Assembly (NCBI RefSeq): GCF_900114325.1
Contig: NZ_FOSR01000020.1
Span: 1-64,000 of the forward strand
Reading direction: 5' to 3'
DNA length: 64,000 bases
Source: Rhodanobacter glycinis
Lineage (GTDB): Bacteria; Pseudomonadota; Gammaproteobacteria; Xanthomonadales; Rhodanobacteraceae
Shown: positions 26,134 to 33,959 of the stretch, piece by piece
How the letters are laid out: each line of letters begins with the position of its first letter
Position numbering within the stretch: the first letter of the stretch is position 1
Program-made: the position numbers and the translations under genes
Notes under the pieces: model-generated
What the model saw: the letters and a program-made list of their open reading frames with translations, nothing else
What the model was told of the DNA's origin: nothing
The model's database searches: none

Positions 26134-26742
26134 ATGCCCAAGACTTACGACCGCGCCTATTTCGACAAGTGGTACCGCAACTCCGAGCACGCGGTGGGCT
26201 CGACGGCGGCGCTGAAGCGCAAGGTGGCCATGGTGGTGGCGCAGGCCGAGTACTACCTGGGCCGCCCGATCCGCAACGTGCTCGACGTGGGCTGCGGCGA
26301 AGGTACCTGGCGTGCGCCGCTGCGTGCATTGCGGCCCGGCATTCATTACCGCGGGCTGGATGCCAGCGAATACGTGGCAATGCGCTATGGCCGCAGCCGC
26401 AACATCGGGTTGGCGACGTTCGGCCAGCTCGCCGAGCTGCGCTTCGATACGCGCTTCGACCTGATCGTGTGCACCGACGTGCTGCATTACCTCAAGCCGG
26501 CGGAAATCCGTGCCGGCCTGGTCGGCATCAGCGAAATGCTGGAAGGCATCGCCTTCCTGGAAGTGTTCACCACGCGCGATGACGTGGATGGCGACCGCGA
26601 AGGCTTTCATGCCCGCGCGCCGGAGTGGTACTTGCGCGCCTTCCGTGAGGTCGGCCTGCTTTCATGCGGCTCGCACTGCTATCTGGGGCCACGACTGGAA
26701 CGACACATCGCGGCACTGGAGCGTGCGCAGTTGCCGGGGTGA
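26134..26742 (+). CDS. Class I SAM-dependent methyltransferase
   Basis: 202 residues from MPKTYDRAYFDKWYRNSEHA, preceded by GGAG; an ATG at 26110 adds eight residues. The SAM-binding motif is VLDVGCGEGTWRAPLRALRP with the acidic ribose contact in GLDASEYVAMRY and a motif-4 FDLIVCTDVLHYL. The substrate is unknown; small-molecule methyltransferases of this type act on many metabolites. Stand-alone gene, divergent from the DUF1800 gene. Confidence 0.83.
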   Translation: MPKTYDRAYFDKWYRNSEHAVGSTAALKRKVAMVVAQAEYYLGRPIRNVLDVGCGEGTWRAPLRALRPGIHYRGLDASEYVAMRYGRSRNIGLATFGQLAELRFDTRFDLIVCTDVLHYLKPAEIRAGLVGISEMLEGIAFLEVFTTRDDVDGDREGFHARAPEWYLRAFREVGLLSCGSHCYLGPRLERHIAALERAQLPG

Positions 26743-26802
26743 TCGCGGTCGGCTGTGGGGCGTGTGGAGCGGCGACGTTCGTTCGCGTTCCACTTCGCCC
26801 TT

Positions 26803-26838
26803 ACCCTCACCCCAACCCCTCTCCCACTGGGAGAGGGG
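26803..26838. repeat. CCCTCTCCC-type hairpin repeat
   Basis: CCCCTCTCCCACTGGGAGAG followed by GGG, preceded by TACCCTCACCCCAA. This is one copy of the dispersed CCCTCACCCCAACCC repeat, also seen at 30675-30849 and 60298-60508. Possible terminator between convergent genes. Confidence 0.6.
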
Positions 26839-26887
26839 CTCGAGCTGGCTGAGCCTCTGCGCTGATCTCACCGAGGCGTGTGCCGGA

Positions 26888-28180
26888 TCAGGGCAGGTTG
26901 TTCAGATCCACATTCGGCTTGCGGCCGCTGGCAGGGCGGGTGAAGGTGGTGCCCGAGGTGGTCGAGTGGCTGAAGAAACCGTCGTTGCGCAGGAAGAACT
27001 GGTGGCCGAACTTGCCGCCGGCGAAATCCAGGCGCTGCTTGTTCAGGCCAGTCGGGTCCACGTCGAAATACGCGGAGGTGATTTCGCTCCACGTGCCGTC
27101 AGTGCCGACAGCCCACTGGTTGCCGTACAGCGCACTGCGACCGATGTAGCCGTCGCTCGAATCGAAGCACTCGAGAAACGAGTACATGCCTTTCAGGTAG
27201 GTTGCGGTGTCGGCGTACTTCCAGCTGGCGATGAAATACCAGCTGCTGTCGTTCCCGTGCGAGTGGCGTCCGTGCCCGTGCGGCATCGGGCCAAACCAGG
27301 CGGAGAAGTCGGTGTTGCCGTTGCCGTCCGGCTGCGCCTTGACCAGGAAGCGGTAGGTTTCGCCGGCCACCCACGGGTAGTCGAGATAGCTCTGGCCACC
27401 GGTGCCTTCGCCACCGAAGTTGTTGATGACGACGTTGGGTCCCTGGCGTACCAGAGTGGTCTTGTGGGTCGGCGCATCCCAGACTGAGAACAGGATGCGG
27501 CGCTCGGTGGCCGAGTTCACCTGCATGCCGAAGTAGCCCACGCTGAAGCCGTCGGCCATGTAGTAGGAGCCGATCGGATCCTGCCCCTTGGGCACGGTGA
27601 CTTCGCTGTAGAAGTATTCCGTGTTGGCCGGAACGCTGTAACCGAGGTGAACCGACGGGCCGCGCAACGACCAGTAGAAGTTGGCCGGATCGTTGGCGAA
27701 GACCGTGCCGGCCGCCGTGGCGCTGCCGGCGATCTGCAGGCCCGAGATATCGCCGTAATACGCGCCGTCGGTGGAGACGCCTTGCAGGTCCACCTTCACG
27801 TAGCCCGGCTTGTGGATGAAGAAGTTGCCTACCGGAATGACGGACGGCGAGCCGAGCCCGAGGTGCACGAAACGCACCTGCCGGTCGATCGAAACCCTCA
27901 CCAGGCTGTGGCTGGCACCGTTGAGTGCGCCGACCAGCGACAACTGCAGCTCGCCCGCCTGCTGCACGTCGAAATAGACGCTGATGACCGCCTGGCTGGA
28001 ATCCCAGTTGTGCAGGCCGGTATCGGTGATGGTCTCGTCATTGGCCGGCGAGGCGTGGGTGATGTAGGCGTTGCCGCCCAGTGGAACCGTGCTGGTGGTG
28101 CCTGTTCCCTGGGCCAGGGCAACGCCACTGGACAGCACGAACAGCAGCCCGAACAGCCTGCATGCAGCGAGATATCGCAT
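26888..28180 (-). CDS. Exported DUF5077-DUF3472 protein
   Basis: 430 residues starting MRYLAACRLFGLLFVLSSGV, a signal peptide ending near ALAQG. Residues about 25-150 look like DUF5077, a beta-sandwich likely to bind carbohydrate (SPANDETITDTGLHNWDSSQ); the rest matches DUF3472 (STERRILFSVWDAP-like core with SATERRILFSVWDAPTHKT). Both domains go with polysaccharide utilisation in other bacteria, so it may bind or cut a glycan outside the cytoplasm. It is the outermost gene of the locus that continues with agaR. The frame upstream of this start is non-coding repeat. Confidence 0.78.
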   Translation of the reverse strand: MRYLAACRLFGLLFVLSSGVALAQGTGTTSTVPLGGNAYITHASPANDETITDTGLHNWDSSQAVISVYFDVQQAGELQLSLVGALNGASHSLVRVSIDRQVRFVHLGLGSPSVIPVGNFFIHKPGYVKVDLQGVSTDGAYYGDISGLQIAGSATAAGTVFANDPANFYWSLRGPSVHLGYSVPANTEYFYSEVTVPKGQDPIGSYYMADGFSVGYFGMQVNSATERRILFSVWDAPTHKTTLVRQGPNVVINNFGGEGTGGQSYLDYPWVAGETYRFLVKAQPDGNGNTDFSAWFGPMPHGHGRHSHGNDSSWYFIASWKYADTATYLKGMYSFLECFDSSDGYIGRSALYGNQWAVGTDGTWSEITSAYFDVDPTGLNKQRLDFAGGKFGHQFFLRNDGFFSHSTTSGTTFTRPASGRKPNVDLNNLP

Positions 28181-28427
28181 GAATCCTCTCCCTCGTTGAA
28201 AAGCGTGGTACGGCGACGGAATCAGCCCGGGCCTGTCATGACAGGCAGCGGGCTGGTCTGGAATCGATGGGGCGGAAAAGCGGAGGTGTGGCGCGTACAG
28301 GGCCGGGCATCGCACCGTTTGATGCTGAGGTTGCTTTCCTTTAATCGCACTTTGCCATGATGGCGGCGCCAGTAAGAAAGTAATCGATGAATAAAGATTA
28401 ATAATGAAAGTGCATATCTTGCAAATA

Positions 28428-28451
28428 GTTTCATTTCATAACGAATGAAAC
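28428..28451. promoter_or_regulatory. Candidate AgaR operator (inverted repeat)
   Basis: GTTTCATT (28428-28435) and AATGAAAC (28444-28451) form an 8-bp inverted repeat around TCATAACG. It lies in the A+T-rich spacer upstream of the DUF5077 gene. GTTTCATTTC recurs at 31765 and GTTTCACATTC at 31801 in the aldolase/agaS spacer. The E. coli AgaR consensus is also built on TTTCRTTTY, which fits. The rest of the 28181-28619 gap shows a -10-like A+T stretch (about 28380-28440), a short hairpin (GCGCGCAGTGCGCG, 28563) and no gene. Confidence 0.55.
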
Positions 28452-28619
28452 TTGCGTGACCGGCGTCACGTCATGGGCAATCGGAGGGGAGTGGCGCAGA
28501 TAGTCCCGGGCATCGGCCGGGTTCACGGGTCCGAAAGCCTCAAGGCAGCAACAGGGGTTTTCGCGCGCAGTGCGCGAACCGGCAGGCAGCGCCGCCGGCG
28601 GTTCGAATCCGGGATGAAA

Positions 28620-29426
28620 TCAGGCCAGGGTGACGGCGATGCCTGCGTTGCGCAGGGTCTCGATGATGTCGGCGGACGCGCTGGTATCGGTGATGACGTG
28701 ATGCAGGTTCTGCAGCGGAGTGATGACGGACAGGCTGCGTTGGCCCAGCTTGCTGGCGTCGAGCACCGCCACGGTTTCGCGCGAGACGCGGATCATCAGC
28801 GCGTTGAGCGAGGCTTCCAGCGGATCGGGCGTGGTCACGCCGACGGTGGGGTCGAGGCCATCGACACCAAGGAACAGGCGGTCGGCGGACAGCTTGGACA
28901 GGGCCTGTTCGGCATCCGGTCCGACCAGCGAATAAGAGGTTTGCCGCAGCATCCCACCCAGCATCATCACGCGGATGTTCGACAGGCCGGACAGCTCCAG
29001 CGCGATGTTCAGCGCATTGGTGATGACGGTGAGCGACTCCAGCTTCATCTGGCGCAACTGCCGCGCGATCTCGGCTGTGGTGGAGCCGGAGTCGAGGATG
29101 ATGGTTTCGCCGTCGCGCACCATCTTTGCCGCGGCCTGGCCGATGCGCAGCTTCTGCGCGTGGCGCCGGGTTTCCTTGATGTTGAGCGGAGTGTCGTTGG
29201 AGACCGGTGTGTGGTTCGGCAGCGCACCGCCATGCGAGCGGGCGATCGCACCGTTGCGGTCCAGTGCCTCCAGGTCGGCACGGATGGTGACGGCCGAGGT
29301 GCCGAACTCGTGTGCCAGCTCATCCACCGTCGCCCGACCATGCTTGTCGACGAACTCCACGATGAGGCGTCGACGTTCCTCGACCAGCAGGCGGCGAGGC
29401 GGTTTGGCGGCAGGTGGTTTGCTCAT
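28620..29426 (-). CDS. agaR: DeoR-family repressor AgaR
   Basis: 268 residues, the length of E. coli AgaR (269). An N-terminal DeoR winged helix (RRRLIVEFVDKHGRATVDEL, then AHEFGTSAVTIRADLEALDR) is followed by a sugar-phosphate sensing domain with ETIILDSGSTTAEIARQLRQ. AgaR represses N-acetylgalactosamine/galactosamine genes until an amino-sugar phosphate is present. Its start overlaps the stop of the amidohydrolase gene by four bases, so both are in one operon. Candidate operators are GTTTCATTTC elements at 28428 and 31765-31818. Confidence 0.88.
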   Translation of the reverse strand: MSKPPAAKPPRRLLVEERRRLIVEFVDKHGRATVDELAHEFGTSAVTIRADLEALDRNGAIARSHGGALPNHTPVSNDTPLNIKETRRHAQKLRIGQAAAKMVRDGETIILDSGSTTAEIARQLRQMKLESLTVITNALNIALELSGLSNIRVMMLGGMLRQTSYSLVGPDAEQALSKLSADRLFLGVDGLDPTVGVTTPDPLEASLNALMIRVSRETVAVLDASKLGQRSLSVITPLQNLHHVITDTSASADIIETLRNAGIAVTLA

Positions 29427-30637
29427 GTCGGGATATGCAGGACTCGTGCGGCGTTGTCGTGATACACCTTGCGCAGGATGGCGTCCGGCAGTTTCAGGCC
29501 GTAGATCGACCAGCGCCCCTGCGGAGGCACCGGGGAGGGAGCATAGTCGAAATACTCGTCCTCGGTTTCCAGGAAGCGATAGTAGATCTCATACAGCTCG
29601 TCGCCAAACAGCTGCTGGGGCACGTCGTCGCCCCACGGTGAGGGCACCGCGTCAGTGCCGAACAGGATGCGATCCTGGTAACGCTCGAAGAAGCGTTGCG
29701 CGATGCGCGGCTGCCGGCCCAGTTCGCCGATGCGCGCACTGATGTCCACCAGCGTGTTGGGAAAACGATCCAGGCAGGCGGAGACCGCGGCCAGGTTTTC
29801 GGCATTGTTGCCCACGTGCAGCAGCACGAAGGTGGTGCGCGGATGGCGCGCGATCATGCGGTCGCGTGCGGCGATCAGTTCCGCGTGGCTGGGGAAGTCC
29901 GGGCCATAGAACGACCAGTCCGGATGCTGCGCCAGTTCCTCGTAGCGTTCGTTGTTGCCGTCGGTGGGCAGGAAGAACGCTTCCGGATCGGAGACGTGCA
30001 GGAACACCGGCATGTCGTGCGCGGCGCAGGCTTCCCACATCGGATCGAAGCGGGGATCGTCCACCGCCACCAGCGGGCCTTCGTCGATGTGTTCGCGCAG
30101 ATACAGGCCCAGCGTCTTGAGCAGCTTCAGCCCGCGCGCGCCGGTGCGATGGGCGTGGTCGATCGCATCGCCCTGGCGCTGCGCGAAGTCCGGCTCGTTG
30201 AACAGGCCGAAGGACGGCTCGGTGAGGGTGAGGAAGCGCCCCGGCGCGGCCTGGTCGAACAGGCGGATGCTTTCTTCCAGACCCTTGCCGGTGCCTCCGG
30301 TCAGGTTGACCAGGGTACGCACGCCCTTGCGATCCATCACCGACAGCAAGGCTTCCGGAGTGGTGAACACGGTGATCTCTTCGCCGACCGACACACCGTT
30401 GCGCACCTCGGTGGTCCAGGTGAGATGTGCATGCATGTCGATGACTGGGAAGCGCGGCCGTTCGATATGTGTCTGCGGCACGCGCAACATGCTGCGCGGC
30501 TGGAAGTCTTTCAGCCGCAGCTCGCTCTTGCTGGCATCGGGGGCGGTCTGCAGCGGATTCTTGCCGCTGCCCTCGATGCGCACCGTGCCGGCACCGTGGG
30601 GCGGTGCGCAGCAAAGGCAGGATTTTTGATGGGTCAT
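29423..30637 (-). CDS. Amidohydrolase (TIM-barrel metal-dependent hydrolase) in the GalNAc operon
   Basis: 404 residues. The metal motif is FPVIDMHAHLTW (H-x-H), followed by SVMDRKGVRTLVNLTGG, a catalytic-face GARGLKLLKTLG, MPVFLHVSDPEAF, FVLLHVGNNAENLA and FGTDAVP, the order of amidohydrolase_2 enzymes. The N-terminus carries a Cys cluster (CLCCAPPHG). It overlaps agaR by four bases, so it belongs to the amino-sugar regulon, yet it does not look like the classical NagA/AgaA deacetylase. It could be the missing GalNAc-6-phosphate deacetylase or cleave a lactone or amide in sugar breakdown. Confidence 0.78.
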   Translation of the reverse strand: MTHQKSCLCCAPPHGAGTVRIEGSGKNPLQTAPDASKSELRLKDFQPRSMLRVPQTHIERPRFPVIDMHAHLTWTTEVRNGVSVGEEITVFTTPEALLSVMDRKGVRTLVNLTGGTGKGLEESIRLFDQAAPGRFLTLTEPSFGLFNEPDFAQRQGDAIDHAHRTGARGLKLLKTLGLYLREHIDEGPLVAVDDPRFDPMWEACAAHDMPVFLHVSDPEAFFLPTDGNNERYEELAQHPDWSFYGPDFPSHAELIAARDRMIARHPRTTFVLLHVGNNAENLAAVSACLDRFPNTLVDISARIGELGRQPRIAQRFFERYQDRILFGTDAVPSPWGDDVPQQLFGDELYEIYYRFLETEDEYFDYAPSPVPPQGRWSIYGLKLPDAILRKVYHDNAARVLHIPT

Positions 30638-30674
30638 GGTTTTTTCCTGTCCCTCCGCCGAGGCGTGCCTTTTC

Positions 30675-30849
30675 TTCCTCTCCCCTCCGGGGAGGCGTGC
30701 TCTTTACTTCCTCTCCCCTCCGGGGAGAGGAGCGAGGTGAGGGGCGGGTGCTCGCGGAAAGGATGCTAGTGCAATGCAAGCCGTTTCGTTGGAAGTGCTC
30801 CGCGAGGTTGACCCCTCGCCCCAACCCTCTCCCCGGAGGGGAGAGGGAG
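30675..30849. repeat. CCTCTCCCCTCCGGGG dispersed repeats
   Basis: CCTCTCCCCTCCGGGGAG occurs twice in direct order (about 30677 and 30711) and an inverted partner, CCCTCTCCCCGGAGGGGAGA, ends the block near 30845. It separates the amidohydrolase gene from the aldolase gene, both leftward, and may attenuate read-through. Confidence 0.65.
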
Positions 30850-30853
30850 TCAA

Positions 30854-31771
30854 TCAGCGCGGATGCTTCTGCATGATCTCGTGCACCTGCCGCGTCAGCG
30901 CGACGGCCTGGTCGAACGGACGCAGCCACATGTTGCGGCCGAACATCACGCCATTGGCGCCGCTCTCCATATAGAACGCCACCTTGCGCAGCACGGCTGC
31001 GTCGTCGTCGTTCTTCTCGCCGCCGGAGAACAGCACCATCGTGCGTCCGGCCGAACGCACCACACGGGCGCAGCGGGCGCCGGCGTCTGCGACCAGTTTG
31101 TCGTACGGCGCCGGCACGTTGGCCACGCTGTCGTTGGGCTCGTGCAGCTTGACGAGGTCGGCGCCCATCTCCAAGGCAACACGGGCGGCGTAATCCTGCG
31201 CGTACAACGTATTGGTGCCACCCTTGGCATTGATGGCGCTACCGCGCGGATACGCCCACATCACCAGCGGCATGCCGTAACGCTCGCAATCGCGACGCAC
31301 CTGCTCGAACTGGCGGATCTCGTCGTGCTGGCGCGGCGAGCCCACATACATGGTGTAGCCCACGGCATCGGCACCCAGGCGCACGGCGTCTTCCACCGAG
31401 GCGAACAACGGCGAGGTGGCCTCGGCGTCGCTGGCGATATTGGTCTTGCCGTTGAGCTTGAGGATCAGCGGTACACGACCGCAGTACTCGGTCATGTATT
31501 TCTCGGCCAGGCCAATGCCCAGCGCGATGGCAGAAAAGCCGCCGGCTTCAGCCAACTCGAACTGATAGCTCGGGTCGACGGCCGGCGGATGGGGAAAGAA
31601 GTCCGTGGGACCATGTTCCAACCCTTGATCCAACGGCAGCACCAGCAGGCTGCCATTGCCCGGGCCGTGGCCATACAACAGGCGCCACAAGCGCGTGCGC
31701 TTGCCATGGGAAAGAGCCAGACGCGAAAACTTTTCGGAACCTTTCAAAGGGACTTGCAAGCTTTGTTTCAT
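30854..31771 (-). CDS. Class I fructose/tagatose-bisphosphate aldolase (FbaB/DhnA type)
   Basis: 305 residues from MKQSLQVPLKGSEKFSRLAL. The family features are LLVLPLDQGLEHGPTDFFPH, VPLILKLNGKTN, GADAVGYTMYVGS and GADLVKLHEPNDSV, with a Schiff-base Lys expected at the C-terminal KLHEP strand or near it. Enzymes of this type split fructose-1,6-bisphosphate. Next to agaS and two PfkB kinases the likely substrate is tagatose-1,6-bisphosphate, giving dihydroxyacetone phosphate and glyceraldehyde-3-phosphate. It is divergent from agaS; a GTTTCATTTC box overlaps its start region. Confidence 0.85.
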   Translation of the reverse strand: MKQSLQVPLKGSEKFSRLALSHGKRTRLWRLLYGHGPGNGSLLVLPLDQGLEHGPTDFFPHPPAVDPSYQFELAEAGGFSAIALGIGLAEKYMTEYCGRVPLILKLNGKTNIASDAEATSPLFASVEDAVRLGADAVGYTMYVGSPRQHDEIRQFEQVRRDCERYGMPLVMWAYPRGSAINAKGGTNTLYAQDYAARVALEMGADLVKLHEPNDSVANVPAPYDKLVADAGARCARVVRSAGRTMVLFSGGEKNDDDAAVLRKVAFYMESGANGVMFGRNMWLRPFDQAVALTRQVHEIMQKHPR

Positions 31772-31818
31772 TTCGAATACTCTGATGTGATGATCGAATA
31801 GTTTCACATTCGAGTGAA
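31765..31818. promoter_or_regulatory. Candidate AgaR boxes in the aldolase/agaS divergent spacer
   Basis: GTTTCATTTCGAAT (31765-31778, overlapping the aldolase start codon) and GTTTCACATTCGAGTGAA (31801-31818, ten bases before agaS) share GTTTCAYWTTC with the inverted repeat at 28428. ATAGTTTCA precedes both 28428 and 31801 copies. Placement on both flanks of a divergent promoter suits repression of both units by AgaR. Confidence 0.55.
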
Positions 31819-31827
31819 TCGAGCAAG

Positions 31828-33021
31828 ATGTCAATACTTGATAAAAAAACGAAATATTTCGGAAGTGTGGAGGGCCTGCTGGCAAGGACCGGTGCGCAGC
31901 AGCAAGCGGCTGGTTACGCCGATACCTTGCGCGAAATCCTGCAACAACCGGCCACCTGGCGCGACACGGCCTGCCTGCTGCAGCAGGAAGACACGGTACG
32001 CCAGCAGCTGACACAGGCGCTGGCGGCCAACGTCGGGCCGATCGTGCTCACCGGTTCGGGCAGCTCGATGTACATCGGCGAATGTCTTGCACCGACGTTG
32101 CAGGCAGCGCTCGGTCGCGAGGCGCGAGCCATCGCCGCCGGCACGCTGCTCACGCATTGGCGCAGCGTACTGCCGCCGCAACCCGGCCTGCTGATTTCGC
32201 TGGCGCGGTCGGGCAACAGCCCGGAGAGCTGCGGGGTGGTGGATCGCCTGCTGGCCGACGCGCCGTACTGGCACCATCTGGTGATCACCTGCAATGCCGA
32301 CGGTGGCCTCGCCACGCGTTACCGCGACGACGTGCGCGTGAACGTGCTGGTGCTCGACGAGCGCACCAATGATCGCAGCCTGGTGATGACCAGCAGCTTC
32401 ACCAATCTGGTGCTGGCCGGCAGCGGCTTGCCGTCACCAGAAGGTATCGGGGCTGCTGCCGCGCGTGCTGCCGATGCGGTCAAGGGCATGGTCGATACCC
32501 ATGTCGAGCGACTGGCCGAGCTGGCCCGCCGCGATTTCGATTCGGCCGTCTATCTGGGTAGCGGTGGTGCCATCGGTGCGGCCCACGAAGGCGCGCTGAA
32601 GATGCTGGAGATGACCGGTGGCAAGGTCGTCACCATGGCCGAGACGTTCCTCGGTCTGCGACACGGGCCGATGTCCAGTGTGCACGAAGCCACTCTGGTA
32701 GTGGCGCTGTTGTCGAATGATCCCGCCGTGCGCGGCTATGAGCACGACTTGTTGCGCGAGCTGTCGCGCAAGCGCCTGGGCATGGCCACGTTGCTGGTGG
32801 GCCAGGGCATTCCCCTCGACCTGATCGGTCCGAACGACATTGCCATTGATTTGCCGTTGGCCGGTGATGGCGAGATCCCCGCGCTGCTGGCGCAGGTGGT
32901 GGCCGGGCAATGGCTGGCGTTCTTCCGCTGCCTGCATCTGGGCGGTACGCCGGACGCGCCGTCGCAAGGCGTGCTCACCCGCGTGGTGGGCGAATTCACC
33001 ATCCACGGCGACGACGCATGA
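31828..33021 (+). CDS. agaS: AgaS-family amino-sugar-6-phosphate deaminase/isomerase
   Basis: 397 residues with two SIS domains: the first holds VGPIVLTGSGSSMYIGECLA and LLISLARSGNSPESCGVVDR, the second SAVYLGSGGAIGAAHEGALK and VTMAETFLGLRHGPMSSV. AgaS converts galactosamine-6-phosphate to tagatose-6-phosphate and ammonia in the cytoplasm. The E. coli enzyme is of similar length (384). It is the first gene of a rightward operon; its TGA overlaps the ATG of the first kinase gene. The weak ribosome site (GAGCAAG) lies just after an AgaR-like box. Confidence 0.9.
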   Translation: MSILDKKTKYFGSVEGLLARTGAQQQAAGYADTLREILQQPATWRDTACLLQQEDTVRQQLTQALAANVGPIVLTGSGSSMYIGECLAPTLQAALGREARAIAAGTLLTHWRSVLPPQPGLLISLARSGNSPESCGVVDRLLADAPYWHHLVITCNADGGLATRYRDDVRVNVLVLDERTNDRSLVMTSSFTNLVLAGSGLPSPEGIGAAAARAADAVKGMVDTHVERLAELARRDFDSAVYLGSGGAIGAAHEGALKMLEMTGGKVVTMAETFLGLRHGPMSSVHEATLVVALLSNDPAVRGYEHDLLRELSRKRLGMATLLVGQGIPLDLIGPNDIAIDLPLAGDGEIPALLAQVVAGQWLAFFRCLHLGGTPDAPSQGVLTRVVGEFTIHGDDA

Positions 33022-33959
33022 CGGCTGGAGCTGCCATGAAGCGCGTTCTTGTGGCTGGCGAGATCAATGTCGATCTGGTGTTCAAGGGCTGTCGCTCGGT
33101 GCCCGAGGCTGGCCGCGAAGTACTGGCCGACGATTTCGTGATGACGCCGGGCAGCTCCTCGATGATTTGCGCGATGGGACTGGCGCGACTTGGCAGCCCG
33201 GTGGCATTCCACGGTCGGCTCGGCGCCGACAGCTGGGGCGACTATTGCCTGGGCGCATTGCGCGGTGCTGGCATCGAGACGACCACGTTGCAGTCGGATG
33301 CCACGTTGCGCACCGGCATCACTGCCTCGCTGTCCACGTCGCAGGATCGCGCGCTGGTGACCTTTCCCGGCGCCATCGGTGAACTGCGCGAAGCCGACAT
33401 CACCGATGCGATGCTGGCGGCCGCCGATCATCTGCACGTGTCTTCGTACTACCTGCAACGCGCGTTGCGGCCACGCTGCCGCGAGCTGTTCGCGCGTGCA
33501 CGCGCGGCGGGCCTGAGCACGTCGCTGGATCCCGGGTTCGATCCGGAAAATTTGTGGGGCCTGGATATCGTCGAGGTGCTGCGGGAAGTGGATGTGTTCC
33601 TGCCCAACGAGGACGAACTGCTAGCGATCACCGGCTCGCGCGATGTCGCCTCTGCGTTGCGCATGCTCGGCAAGGACCACACGCTTACCGTAGTGAAACG
33701 TGGTCGGCATGGCTGTGCCGTGAGGCACGAAGGCCGGATGCTGGAAGTGCCGGCATTTGCGGTAGACGCGGTGGACAGCACCGGCGCTGGTGATTCATTT
33801 GACGCGGGTTTCCTGCACGCATGGCTGGGTCAGCAGCCGTTGCAGGAGTGCCTGCGCTGGGGCAGCGCCTGCGGCAGTCTTTCCACTCGTGCGGTGGGGG
33901 GCACGTCGGGGCAACCCGGTGTGGCTGAGCTGCAGGCATTGCTGGCGGAGGCACCATGA
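33018..33959 (+). CDS. PfkB-family sugar kinase, candidate GalNAc kinase (AgaK role)
   Basis: 313 residues, ribokinase fold: VLVAGEINVDLVF, then MTPGSSSMICAMGLARLG, FLPNEDELLAITG, and the anion-hole and catalytic DAVDSTGAGDSFDAGFLHAW. The ATG at 33018 overlaps the agaS stop (ATGA); a second ATG at 33036 is possible. Placed between agaS and a tagatose-6-phosphate-kinase-like gene, it is the best candidate for phosphorylating N-acetylgalactosamine at C6. This role is inferred from pathway gaps; the family also phosphorylates ribose, fructose and nucleosides. Confidence 0.83.
   Translation: MTAGAAMKRVLVAGEINVDLVFKGCRSVPEAGREVLADDFVMTPGSSSMICAMGLARLGSPVAFHGRLGADSWGDYCLGALRGAGIETTTLQSDATLRTGITASLSTSQDRALVTFPGAIGELREADITDAMLAAADHLHVSSYYLQRALRPRCRELFARARAAGLSTSLDPGFDPENLWGLDIVEVLREVDVFLPNEDELLAITGSRDVASALRMLGKDHTLTVVKRGRHGCAVRHEGRMLEVPAFAVDAVDSTGAGDSFDAGFLHAWLGQQPLQECLRWGSACGSLSTRAVGGTSGQPGVAELQALLAEAP

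Noticed and set aside
28590-28615. GGTTCGAATCC resembling a tRNA T-arm
   Set aside because: Only three base pairs would form the T stem, and no acceptor, D or anticodon arms can be folded around it.
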